64,000 nucleotides of DNA from Halorientalis pallida (GTDB taxonomy: Archaea; Halobacteriota; Halobacteria; Halobacteriales; Haloarculaceae): contig NZ_RDFA01000004.1 in assembly GCF_004118325.1 (NCBI RefSeq), positions 310,001-374,000 of the forward strand, in the 5' to 3' direction. Position 1 is the first letter of the stretch; the number at the start of each line of letters is the position of its first letter. The notes below the pieces were generated by a model. It had not been told where the DNA came from. It searched no databases and saw nothing but the letters and a program-made list of their open reading frames with translations. The position numbers were made by a program, and so were the translations under genes. Positions 35,316-42,990 of the stretch are shown here, piece after piece.

Positions 35316-37337
35316 TCATCGGTCCACCTCCAGCAGGAGCGATCCGTCGCCGGCGACGCTGGCCGTCCAGTCCGGCGGCAGGACGACGGTACTCTCCCCG
35401 CCCTCGAAGATGGCGGGGCCGTCGTACGTCCCGTCGGTAGGGAGGCGGTCGCGGTCGTAGACCGGCGTCTCGCGGACGAGTGCGTCCTCGCCGTCGGGGA
35501 AGATCGCCTCGCGTTCGCCGGTCCGGGGTCCGCCCGCGGGGTCGTGGGTCAGGGTCGGCGGATCGCCCGGCACCGTCGCGGTCGCCCGGCAGGTGACGAG
35601 CGTGACGGGTTCGTCGTCCATCCGGTACCCCCGGGCCCGCTCGTGGGCCGCGTGGAACCGCTCGGCGACGGTCCCCGGATCGAACGGCGCGGGCACGTCG
35701 ACCCCGAGTTCGAAGCTCTGACCGGCGTATCGGCAGTCTGCCTCACGGTCGACGGTCGCCCGGTCGGAGTCGGCGGTGTCGTCGAGGACCGACTCGGACA
35801 GATCGTCGTAGATTGCGTCGATGGTCCCCGGATCGGCGTCGCAGAGGGGTGTCCGGTGGGTCCGGGCGGCGTCGTGCTTCTCGTCGGCCGCCAGCAGACC
35901 GAGTGCCGAGAGGACGCCCTCGGCCGGTGGGACGACGACCGCGGCGATACCGAGGCGATCCGCGAGTGCGGCCGCGTGCATCGGTCCGGCACCGCCGAAC
36001 GCCGCCAGCGCGAACCCGCGGGGGTCGTGGCCTCGCTCGACGGTCACGCCCCGGACCGCTCGGCTCATCGTCGCGTTCGCGACGCGATAGACGCCGCGGG
36101 CCGCCGCCTGCGCGCTCTCCAGACCGGCCTCGTCGGCCAGGTCGGCGAGGGTCGACTCGGCCGCCGCCGCGTCGAGTGCGAGCCCCTCGCCGAGTTCCGT
36201 GTCGGGGCCCAGGTAGCCCAGCACGAGATTCGCGTCGGTCACGGTCGGTTCGGTGCCGCCCTTCCCGTAGCAGGCGGGGCCGGGTTCGGCACCGGTCGAG
36301 CGGGGGCCGACCCGGAGCGCACCGCCGGCGTCGACCCAGGCGACCGAGCCCCCGCCCGCGCCGACCGTGTTCACATCGACCATCGGGACCCTGACGGGGT
36401 GCCCGCCCACGTCGGCGTCGGTGGTTCGCTCGGCGTCGCCGTCCCGGACGAGGCTCACGTCACTGGATGTCCCGCCCATGTCGAAAGTGACGAGGCCGGC
36501 GGTGTCGGTGCGGTCGCCGAATTCGGCCGCGCCGACGACGCCCGCGGCCGGTCCCGAGAGGATGGTCGTCGCGGCGTGGTCGCGGACGGCCCCGGCGTCC
36601 GCGATGCCGCCGTTGCCCTGCATCACGCGCGGTTCCGGGAGCCCGCGGTCGCGTACGCGTTCGGTGAGCCGTCCGAGGTAGGTGTCGACGGTGGGCGTGA
36701 CGACCGCCTCTGCGGCCGTGGTCGCGGTGCGTTCGTACTCCCGGAAGGTCCCCAAAACCTCGTGTGAGGCCGACACCGGGCAGTCGAGTTCGGCCTCCAA
36801 GATGTCCGCGACCGTCCGCTCGTTCTCGGGGGACGCGTAGGCGTGCAGCAGCGACACGGCGACGCTCTCGGCGTCGCTGACCTCGATCTCGGTCGCGAGT
36901 TCGCGGACCCGGTCGTCGTCGACCGGTCGCTCGATCCCCTCGAGGGTGGCACGTTCCTCGATCTCGAAGCGGTGCTCGCGGGGCACCAGCGGGGTCGGCG
37001 GTTCGGCGTCGAGGTCGTACAGCGCGGGGCGGTCCTGCCGGCCGATGGCCAGCACGTCCCGGAACCCGGCGGTGGTCACCAGCGCCGTCGGCGCGCCAGC
37101 GCCTTCCAGCAGGGCGTTGACCGCGACCGTCGTAGCGTGGCGGAACTGCCCGACGTCGTCGGGGTCGACCCCGGCCGCCTCACAGGCGGTCTCGATTCCG
37201 TCGAGGACGCCCCGGCTCTGGTCGTCGGTCGTCGGTACTTTCGCCGTCGTCCGTTCCCCGCCGACCAGCACCACCACGTCGGTGAAAGTCCCGCCGACGT
37301 CGACGCCCAGCCGAACGACGGGTTCGTCCCCGGCCAT
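35316..37337 (-). CDS. hyuA: Hydantoinase/oxoprolinase alpha subunit (HyuA family)
   Basis: The 673-residue protein is the ATP-binding subunit with an actin-like fold. The N-terminal phosphate motif is LGVDVGGTFTDVVVL, followed by FRHATTVAVNALLEG, TAGFRDVLAIGRQDRPALYD, ILSGPAAGVVGAAEFG and FDMGGTSSDVSLV. ATG 37337 gives the canonical start; an in-frame TTG six codons upstream is less likely. It is the promoter-proximal gene of the hyuAB pair. Confidence 0.93.
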   Translation of the reverse strand: MAGDEPVVRLGVDVGGTFTDVVVLVGGERTTAKVPTTDDQSRGVLDGIETACEAAGVDPDDVGQFRHATTVAVNALLEGAGAPTALVTTAGFRDVLAIGRQDRPALYDLDAEPPTPLVPREHRFEIEERATLEGIERPVDDDRVRELATEIEVSDAESVAVSLLHAYASPENERTVADILEAELDCPVSASHEVLGTFREYERTATTAAEAVVTPTVDTYLGRLTERVRDRGLPEPRVMQGNGGIADAGAVRDHAATTILSGPAAGVVGAAEFGDRTDTAGLVTFDMGGTSSDVSLVRDGDAERTTDADVGGHPVRVPMVDVNTVGAGGGSVAWVDAGGALRVGPRSTGAEPGPACYGKGGTEPTVTDANLVLGYLGPDTELGEGLALDAAAAESTLADLADEAGLESAQAAARGVYRVANATMSRAVRGVTVERGHDPRGFALAAFGGAGPMHAAALADRLGIAAVVVPPAEGVLSALGLLAADEKHDAARTHRTPLCDADPGTIDAIYDDLSESVLDDTADSDRATVDREADCRYAGQSFELGVDVPAPFDPGTVAERFHAAHERARGYRMDDEPVTLVTCRATATVPGDPPTLTHDPAGGPRTGEREAIFPDGEDALVRETPVYDRDRLPTDGTYDGPAIFEGGESTVVLPPDWTASVAGDGSLLLEVDR

Positions 37338-37456
37338 ACCCGCCGGTCGGGCCAACGACGGTTAAACGGTGCCGGTCGCGACAACTCCTGCTTTGACCGT
37401 CCGCCGCGGTTGCACTAAGGTTCATCTTTATTATCTGTCTGTCGTATGTAACGCTC

Positions 37457-38140
37457 ATGAGTTCGGAAGACGATCCGACGGAGCAGAACCAGGGCGGACG
37501 GTCAGGTCAGGGTGGGCAGACTGGTGGGCAACCCGGGCAGGCCGGCGGTCAGACTGGTGGGCAACCCGGGCAGGCCGGCGGTCAGACTGGTGGGCAGCCA
37601 GGGCAGGCCCAGCCCGGGCGGGGACGTCCCCAGCAGGTCCAAACAGGGCCGAGCGCGACCGACGTACTGAGCCGGCCGGACGGCCAGTCGGTCATCAAGT
37701 ACGTCGTCGGCATCTTCGCCGTGGTAGGCGTCGGGATCGGCCTCACGGGCGTGCTCGCCGACTCCCTCCTCGGTGGCGGGGGTACCGGCGCCGCGAGTTT
37801 CATCAGCTTCGGCATCACGCTGATGGCGTTCGGCGTCGCGATCTTCGGCGGGAGCATCCTCGCAGCAGTTATCGGGCTCCAGGACTTCCTCCAGATCGGC
37901 GAGGTCGACAACCAGACGTACGTGCTCGCGTTCGCCAGTAACGCCGCGGGCTTCATCGTGATGGGCATCATCGTGGCCCTCTTCATCTCCATCCTCGGCG
38001 GCAGCGGTGGCGGTGCCGGCGGCGGTGGCGGCCTGGGCGACTACATCGTCGGCTCCATCGTCATGGCGATTCCCGCCGGCCTCGTCGGCGCTGGCGTCAC
38101 CTGGCTCCGCGACTGGCAGCCCGGGATCGCGAAGAACTGA
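37457..38140 (+). CDS. Gly/Gln-repeat membrane protein
   Basis: The 227-residue protein has a disordered N-terminus of about 70 residues made largely of an 11-residue repeat (GQTGGQPGQAG). Four hydrophobic segments follow (VIKYVVGIFAVVGVGIGLTG, FISFGITLMAFGVAIFGGSI, AAGFIVMGIIVALFISILGG, YIVGSIVMAIPAGLVGAGVT) with a glycine-rich loop. It is probably a small integral membrane protein with a sticky cytoplasmic or external tail. The family is unknown to me. Confidence 0.8.
   Translation: MSSEDDPTEQNQGGRSGQGGQTGGQPGQAGGQTGGQPGQAGGQTGGQPGQAQPGRGRPQQVQTGPSATDVLSRPDGQSVIKYVVGIFAVVGVGIGLTGVLADSLLGGGGTGAASFISFGITLMAFGVAIFGGSILAAVIGLQDFLQIGEVDNQTYVLAFASNAAGFIVMGIIVALFISILGGSGGGAGGGGGLGDYIVGSIVMAIPAGLVGAGVTWLRDWQPGIAKN
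37514..37612 (+). repeat. 33-bp tandem repeat, three copies
   Basis: Copies run 37514-37546, 37547-37579 and 37580-37612. The first two differ at a single base and the third diverges at its end. They encode the GQTGGQPGQAG units of the membrane protein and will expand or contract by 11 residues through slippage. Confidence 0.85.
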
Positions 38141-38159
38141 TCGACCGCCGCGTTCTCCG

Positions 38160-40322
38160 TCATCGACCGAACGCCGACAGCGACGCGTCCGTCCGATCCG
38201 CGAGGTAGTCCTCGACGTCCCCGCGACGCCAGCCCAGCGGGGCACAGACGCTCTCCGCGGCCCGGACGAGCCGGTCGGCGTAGAACTCGGCGTCGTACTC
38301 CGTGGGGGACTCGCGTACCAGGCGCACCCGCTCGCGGGATTCGCGGGCGTCGTCGGTGACGACGTAGCGCACGCGCTGGCCGGCGTGGCGGTCGATCCCC
38401 GCGTCGGCGAGGCGATCCAGCGCCGCGACCGAACGCGTCCGCTGGCTGTAGGCCTCGCGTTCCTTCGAGACGCGTCTCTCGACGACCAGATCCGCGGGGT
38501 CGACCGCACCCGCCCGGAGCGCCCGGAGGTGGCGAGCCAGCCGATCACAGACCGCTTCGGGGTCGCGGTGCGCGTCGAACGTCCGGATCAACTCGCGCTG
38601 GCAGTCCGCGACGAACGGCGGCGTGCTGTCCTGCCGACACTCGATCCCGCGGTAAGTGTAGCCGTCGTCTGACGGATCGGCGTCGGCGATGCTCCCGAAG
38701 TACTTCGTCAGCGCGCCGGCGTCGCTGTCGGCCCGGGGCACGAACGCGATCCAGTCGTAGGCCGCCTCGTACTCCAGAGGCACCCTGGCGTCCGCAGTGA
38801 CTCGCTCGGCCAGTTCGTCGAGCGGCGTCCGCTCGCGGTCGGGTACGTCCGGTGCGGCGGTCACCCAGAGGCTGTCGACGATACCGTGCAGCACGCGCCA
38901 GCCACCGGCTTCGAGTTCGGCTTTCGCGTCCAGCAGGATCTCGCGAGCGTAGGCGTTGATCGCCTCGTGGCACTCGATCCGACCGAACTTGGCGTTCGAG
39001 AACCCCTGATAACCGAAACAGGAGACGAGGATCCACTTGATCGCCTCGATACGCCGGTCGAGTGCCCGTCGGCACTGGGCGTCGTCGGTGGCCGCTCGCT
39101 CGCGTTTCATCGCCCGCCGATCCGTCACGAGCGGGTCGAGGACCTCCGGGAGGTACCCCCGGTCGTCACAGACGCTGTAGCCCAGGCCGGGCACGTCCGC
39201 GCGGTCGTGACAGTCACAGCGGACCGTCTCCGGACTCAGGTTGTACTCGATCATGATCGACGGGTAGAGGCTCCCGAAGTCGAGTTCGTGCACGTCCTCG
39301 TGGACGCCCACCGCGGGTTCGAGGGTGTGGCCACCACGGTCCGCGTCGGCGAGGGTCCGGGCGGACTTGAACCGCTCGTGGCGGTACGAGCGCCAGGGCA
39401 CCAGCACGTCCCGGTCGCGGGCCTCGCGGATCTGGATCGCCGTCAGTACGTTCCCGATGGAGGCCCAGGCGAGTTCCTGCAGGGGTTTCCGGGATCGCTC
39501 GACCAGATCGAGACAGCCGTCCAGCCCGGCCTGCCGGTAGAAGAAGGTGTTCGAGCGGTCGACGACCGCCCGCCCGGGCACCGTGTACCGCGCGGGCGAG
39601 TGGTGGACCTCCCCGTAACTCTCGTAAGTCGAGTCCCCGGCCAGGCGCTCCCAGCCTGGACGGCGGCCCAGTTGCAGGGTCCGGCCAGCCGTCGCCGCCG
39701 CCTCGTACAACGTCTGGATCGTCGCACCCGCGTCGAGGACCAGCACGTCGGGGTCGACCTCTGCCACGGCGTCGGCGACCCGAGCCACGAGATCACCAGA
39801 ACTTCCCTCGAAGGTATCGCCGTCGACGGTCACCGAATCGAGCGGCTCGCCGTTGCGGGCCGCCTCGGTCGTGCCGAGTTCGAGCGTTCGCAACTCGCGG
39901 TCGGGTACCGGGGACAGGTCCCGGTCCAGGCAGTACCGGAAGCCAGGTGAGAAGTCGACGTCGTAACAGCGGTACTCGCCGGGTCGGCCGAGGTCGGTGA
40001 GTTTGGTCGCCACGGATCGGACGCGATCCACGCGGTCGACGGTGACCCGGAGGGCGGGTTCGGGGTCGGCGCGCCACCCGCGACGGCGGCGCTCGACGGT
40101 CGCGTCCGTCACGTCGACCATCTCTGCGACGGTCTCGCGGGCGGCCGCGACGGGACCGTCCTCGCGGGTGACCCAGACCGCCGGCGCGTAGTCGGTGTCC
40201 CGGGTCGCCGTCGCGCCGTCGTCGGTGCACTCCCAGACGACGGGGGCGCCGTCGCCGGACTGCGTCCGGCTGCCGGCGGCGGTTCGCGCCGCGCTGTCGT
40301 CGAAGTCGACGGTCAGGGTCAT
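38160..40322 (-). CDS. Divergent B-family DNA polymerase (PolB2-like, degenerate)
   Basis: The 720-residue protein keeps the B-family palm, with motif A ELDFGSLYPSIMIEYNLS (Asp at 348), motif B AIKWILVSCFGY (Lys429, but Val where Asn is usual at 433) and motif C HGIVDSLW. In motif C the canonical YxDTDS has lost its first Asp (Ile481) and kept the second (Asp483). The exonuclease motif I position reads LRTLELGTTE with no DxE, so proofreading is probably absent. It is too short and degenerate for the replicative PolB. Its start overlaps the preceding gene by 4 nt (ATGA). Loss of catalysis is likely but not certain, because the two metal-binding aspartates remain. Confidence 0.85.
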   Translation of the reverse strand: MTLTVDFDDSAARTAAGSRTQSGDGAPVVWECTDDGATATRDTDYAPAVWVTREDGPVAAARETVAEMVDVTDATVERRRRGWRADPEPALRVTVDRVDRVRSVATKLTDLGRPGEYRCYDVDFSPGFRYCLDRDLSPVPDRELRTLELGTTEAARNGEPLDSVTVDGDTFEGSSGDLVARVADAVAEVDPDVLVLDAGATIQTLYEAAATAGRTLQLGRRPGWERLAGDSTYESYGEVHHSPARYTVPGRAVVDRSNTFFYRQAGLDGCLDLVERSRKPLQELAWASIGNVLTAIQIREARDRDVLVPWRSYRHERFKSARTLADADRGGHTLEPAVGVHEDVHELDFGSLYPSIMIEYNLSPETVRCDCHDRADVPGLGYSVCDDRGYLPEVLDPLVTDRRAMKRERAATDDAQCRRALDRRIEAIKWILVSCFGYQGFSNAKFGRIECHEAINAYAREILLDAKAELEAGGWRVLHGIVDSLWVTAAPDVPDRERTPLDELAERVTADARVPLEYEAAYDWIAFVPRADSDAGALTKYFGSIADADPSDDGYTYRGIECRQDSTPPFVADCQRELIRTFDAHRDPEAVCDRLARHLRALRAGAVDPADLVVERRVSKEREAYSQRTRSVAALDRLADAGIDRHAGQRVRYVVTDDARESRERVRLVRESPTEYDAEFYADRLVRAAESVCAPLGWRRGDVEDYLADRTDASLSAFGR

Positions 40323-40651
40323 TCGTCGGCCGCGCCCGGCCAGGGGCGTTCGATCACGGTCTGACAGGCGTCGACCGCGCGCACGCTGTCGTCTTCGGCG
40401 GCTTCCAGCGCGGCCACCCGCTCCTCGAGAGCGGCGATGGCCGCCTGCTGTTCCAGCGCCACCGACAGCAAGACGGGGACGATGGGCGAGTCGTGGTTCA
40501 GGTAGCCACAGGCGTCGGCGTGGGCGCGGGCGTGCTCGAAGAGTCGGTCGAAGTGTGGCTCGTCGCGTCGCCGGAGCGCCCGCCGGTAGTCGCTCCAGTC
40601 GGCGCGCAGTCGCTCCAGCCGGTCCCGGAAGGTCGGGTTAGTACGCCCCAT
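40319..40651 (-). CDS. Small coiled-coil protein of the PolB2-like operon
   Basis: The 110-residue protein has a basic helical front (RDRLERLRADWSDYRRALRR), a segment HFDRLFEHARAHADACGYLN and a coiled coil (LEQQAAIAALEERVAALEAA). It overlaps the RecA-like gene upstream by 14 nt and the polymerase gene downstream by 4 nt, so the three are translationally coupled. It could bridge the two larger proteins. I know no biochemical function for it. Confidence 0.85.
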   Translation of the reverse strand: MGRTNPTFRDRLERLRADWSDYRRALRRRDEPHFDRLFEHARAHADACGYLNHDSPIVPVLLSVALEQQAAIAALEERVAALEAAEDDSVRAVDACQTVIERPWPGAADE

Positions 40652-41324
40652 CGACGGTCACCTCCGTGGGACTGGAGCCTTCGTGTCGAGCGGGGTCGTC
40701 GCCGGCGGCCGGCGCTCGGGCAGCCAGCACGCGCCGACAGAACGCGAGCGTCGTCTGGGCGGTACCGTCCCCCTGCGGGTAGACCAGCGTCTCGAAGTCG
40801 TCGGTGACGAACCGCGGCCCCTGTGCCGTCTGCCGGCACTCTACCGTGTGGTCGGCGGCCGCCGCGAGCGGGTCCCCCAGACCGTCGGGGCCCGTCCGGG
40901 TCACCAGCACCGGGACCGCGTGGTCGCGTGCGACCCGGGCGACGGTGGCGAGACTCCGGAGCAGGAAGTCACGACCCCGGGACACGTCGTCGGCGCGGTA
41001 GGGGGCGTCCATGGCCGGCAGGACGACCAGCGCAGTGTCGTCGGTCACCACGTCGGGCAGTCGGCGAACCAGCGCGACGTGCTGGTGGGCGGTGAACCCA
41101 CGGGCGATCCGAATGCGGTCGAGCGCCCGCGGGTCCGGGGCCAGTCGAGCCAGTCGGTCGGTGCGTGCGTATCCACGACTGTCGACCCAGCGGACCTGCC
41201 CGCCGCCGAGCGCGTGGTCGAGGACGAGCGCACGGAGCGGTTCGCCAGCCCGCTGGCCGTCGGTCGCGAGCAACTGGACGCCGGGGTCGAGCGTCGGGAG
41301 TTCGGGCAGTCGAGTGCGATCCAT
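40638..41324 (-). CDS. RecA/RadA-fold protein lacking Walker motifs
   Basis: The 228-residue protein follows the RadA core. IARGFTAHQHVALVRRLPDV corresponds to the segment before Walker B, and SRGRDFLLRSLATVARVARD and VPVLVTRTGPDGLGDPLAAA correspond to the following strand and loop. No P-loop is present, and the Walker B position reads ALVVLPAMDAP without the acidic residue. It is therefore a non-ATPase RecA paralogue, analogous in design to the degenerate RecA-like ImuA that accompanies bacterial error-prone polymerases. ATG 41324 is supported by the upstream CCCTTTTG promoter element and operator. Confidence 0.78.
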   Translation of the reverse strand: MDRTRLPELPTLDPGVQLLATDGQRAGEPLRALVLDHALGGGQVRWVDSRGYARTDRLARLAPDPRALDRIRIARGFTAHQHVALVRRLPDVVTDDTALVVLPAMDAPYRADDVSRGRDFLLRSLATVARVARDHAVPVLVTRTGPDGLGDPLAAAADHTVECRQTAQGPRFVTDDFETLVYPQGDGTAQTTLAFCRRVLAARAPAAGDDPARHEGSSPTEVTVDGAY

Positions 41325-41368
41325 ACCCGAACCGAACGAGTCCACGCAAAAGGGCCCTGGCGCGTCGT

Positions 41369-41385
41369 TTCCGGAATTTCCGGAA
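41369..41385 (-). promoter_or_regulatory. Operator-like site upstream of the RecA-like/PolB2 operon
   Basis: TTCCGGAATTTCCGGAA consists of two TTCCGGAA palindromes separated by one T. It begins 45 bp upstream of the ATG at 41324. For a leaderless gene that puts it just upstream of the TATA/BRE region (CCCTTTTG at about 41347-41354). A near-identical site sits at the same offset before the orc1/cdc6-like gene. Confidence 0.65.
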
Positions 41386-41501
41386 AGCGCAGTCCGGGCA
41401 CCAGCGAGGCGGTCGCGGTCCCGAACGGCGGATTCCGCGGGTTTCCAGAATGGTTGTCAGGGTGGCGAGTCGCCGTCGCAGTCGAGACGGCCGCCGGTGG
41501 C

Positions 41502-41807
41502 TCAGGCGTGTTTGGCTGCGAGAACGTCGACCTCCTCGATCTGGGGTTCTTCGGCGAGCAGGTCGTCGGCCCGTTCCATCAGCGCAGCCGCGATCTCGCC
41601 GTCGAGATGGGCCTGTCTGCCGTCCTCGTCGGGGAACGTATCGAAGATGCCGAAGGTCGACTCGCCCATCCGGAGGGCGAACCAGGTCGTCGTGTCGGGT
41701 TCGTCCTCGGCCATCGGAAGCGCCGACTCCAGGAACTCCTGGACCTCGGATTCCTTGCCGTCTTTCGCTTCGAGTCGTGCCAGCAACGCGTATTCGGAGT
41801 CGCTCAT
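41502..41807 (-). CDS. Antibiotic-biosynthesis monooxygenase-like (quinol monooxygenase) protein
   Basis: The 101-residue ABM-domain protein has YALLARLEAKDGKESEVQEF at the N-terminus, TTTWFALRMGESTFGIFDTF in the middle and FPDEDGRQAHLDGEIAAAL. These are ferredoxin-like dimeric proteins that oxidise quinols or degrade haem-like compounds; the substrate is unknown. It lies between the RecA-like operon and the Orc1-like gene but lacks their operator, so it is probably independently expressed. Confidence 0.85.
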   Translation of the reverse strand: MSDSEYALLARLEAKDGKESEVQEFLESALPMAEDEPDTTTWFALRMGESTFGIFDTFPDEDGRQAHLDGEIAAALMERADDLLAEEPQIEEVDVLAAKHA

Positions 41808-41879
41808 CGGAGCACGTTCTAGTTGGCCGAGAGCGAAATAAACCTGTTCGTGGCGGAACCCCGGTCCGTGGCGTTGTCG

Positions 41880-42902
41880 TCAGCTCTCCTCGGCTGTCGG
41901 TTCGACGATCCGATACCGGCGGTCCCGGCTGGTCCCCTCGGCGGCGAGCAGGTCGTACTGGACCATCTTCCCGAGGTAGTTTCTGACCGTCCGGTCGGTC
42001 TTGGGGTCGTCGACGGCCTCCCGATAGCGCCGGTACAGCGTCGACGGGTCGATCCGGCCGGCGTCCGCCACGATGTCGTAGACGGCCCGCTGGTGGGGCG
42101 TGAGGGTGTCGAGGGTGCGCCGGTGGACCGCCGAGCGACCCGCCGGGACCGCCTCCGCGACGATTTCGTCGGTGATCGTCGCGGCCGTCGTCCGCTGGGC
42201 GCGCCGGGCGGCGCTCCGGAGGATACTGATGGCCACGCGGGCGTCACCCGCGGCGGCGTCGGCGATGTCGCGCAACTGGTCGGTCGTCACGGCCCCCTCC
42301 GTCAGCCCCCAGCGGGCACGCGCCTGCAGGATGGACGTGAGCTGGTCGATCCCGTACCGGTCGAAGCCGATCCGCTCGCTCCCCTGGAGGCGGCTGCGCA
42401 GTCGGTCGTCGGTCCCGGCGAACAGGTCCGCCTCACGGTTGGCGATCAACACGAGCGAGAAGGAAGACAGCGCGTGCAGGTCGTAGAGCACGTCCGCCGA
42501 CTCCAGCTGGTCGGCCTCGTCCAGCACGACGACACAGGGCGGCCCGTCGTACCGCCGGAGCCGTTCGAGGAGTTCGTCGTGGGGCGTCGACTGCCGGTGG
42601 ATGTCGACGGTCTTGCCCAGCCCTTCGAGGACGCGATAGAGCGCGCGAAATCGCGAGTAGTTCTGCCAGCAGTTGACGTACTGGGAGGCAACGTCGAGGT
42701 GCTGTTCGCGCAACTGCTCGACGGTGTAGCGGGCCACGCAGGTCTTGCCCACTCCCGACGGGCCAGTGATGATGGCCGGGCCCGCGGGCTCGCCCCGCGT
42801 CACCGGTTCGAGGACCTGTGACAGGTGTGTCACCTCGCCGTCCCGGTGTTCGAGTTCGTGCGGGACGAACTCCGCACGCAACACTCGGGCGTCCTCGATC
42901 AT
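41880..42902 (-). CDS. Orc1/Cdc6-family AAA+ ATPase
   Basis: The 340-residue initiator-type protein has Walker A GPSGVGKT (residues 47-54), Walker B VVVLDEADQ (about 124-132), a sensor-1 region SLVLIANREADLF and the arginine/lid segment DARVAISILRSAARRAQ. A C-terminal winged helix starts at about residue 255 (LTPHQRAVYDIVADAGRIDP). It is shorter than the main origin-linked Orc1 proteins of about 400 residues, and I see no haloarchaeal origin box nearby, so it is probably an accessory paralogue. The frame continues upstream to 43004, but ATG 42902 is the family start. Confidence 0.9.
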   Translation of the reverse strand: MIEDARVLRAEFVPHELEHRDGEVTHLSQVLEPVTRGEPAGPAIITGPSGVGKTCVARYTVEQLREQHLDVASQYVNCWQNYSRFRALYRVLEGLGKTVDIHRQSTPHDELLERLRRYDGPPCVVVLDEADQLESADVLYDLHALSSFSLVLIANREADLFAGTDDRLRSRLQGSERIGFDRYGIDQLTSILQARARWGLTEGAVTTDQLRDIADAAAGDARVAISILRSAARRAQRTTAATITDEIVAEAVPAGRSAVHRRTLDTLTPHQRAVYDIVADAGRIDPSTLYRRYREAVDDPKTDRTVRNYLGKMVQYDLLAAEGTSRDRRYRIVEPTAEES

Positions 42903-42946
42903 GTCAGCCCCCTGTGGTGCCAGCGGCTTAACTGGTGGCGTGTCGC

Positions 42947-42963
42947 TTCCGGAATTTCCAGAA
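42947..42963 (-). promoter_or_regulatory. Operator-like site upstream of the Orc1/Cdc6-like gene
   Basis: TTCCGGAATTTCCAGAA matches the site at 41369-41385 in 16 of 17 positions. It begins 45 bp upstream of the ATG at 42902, exactly the same spacing as in the RecA-like/PolB2 operon. It overlaps the short gap between this gene and the beta-repeat gene stop at 42991. Confidence 0.65.
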
Positions 42964-42990
42964 GCGTTGGCACACCGGTCGCCCGTCCGC

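Noticed and set aside
35008-35319. 103-codon gene between hyuA and hyuB
   Set aside because: The ATGA overlap is attractive, but the translation is Arg/Ala/Pro-rich without any domain, typical of random frames in this DNA.
37514-37612. CRISPR-like repeats
   Set aside because: The 33-bp repeats are directly adjacent with no spacers and lie inside a coding frame.
38160-40322. Main replicative DNA polymerase B
   Set aside because: It has 720 residues, an altered motif C and no DxE in exonuclease motif I. Replicative PolB is longer with intact motifs.
42903-42990. Replication origin next to the Orc1-like gene
   Set aside because: The repeated TTCCGGAA site is present once per promoter, not in clusters. 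No AT-rich unwinding stretch or haloarchaeal origin box was found.
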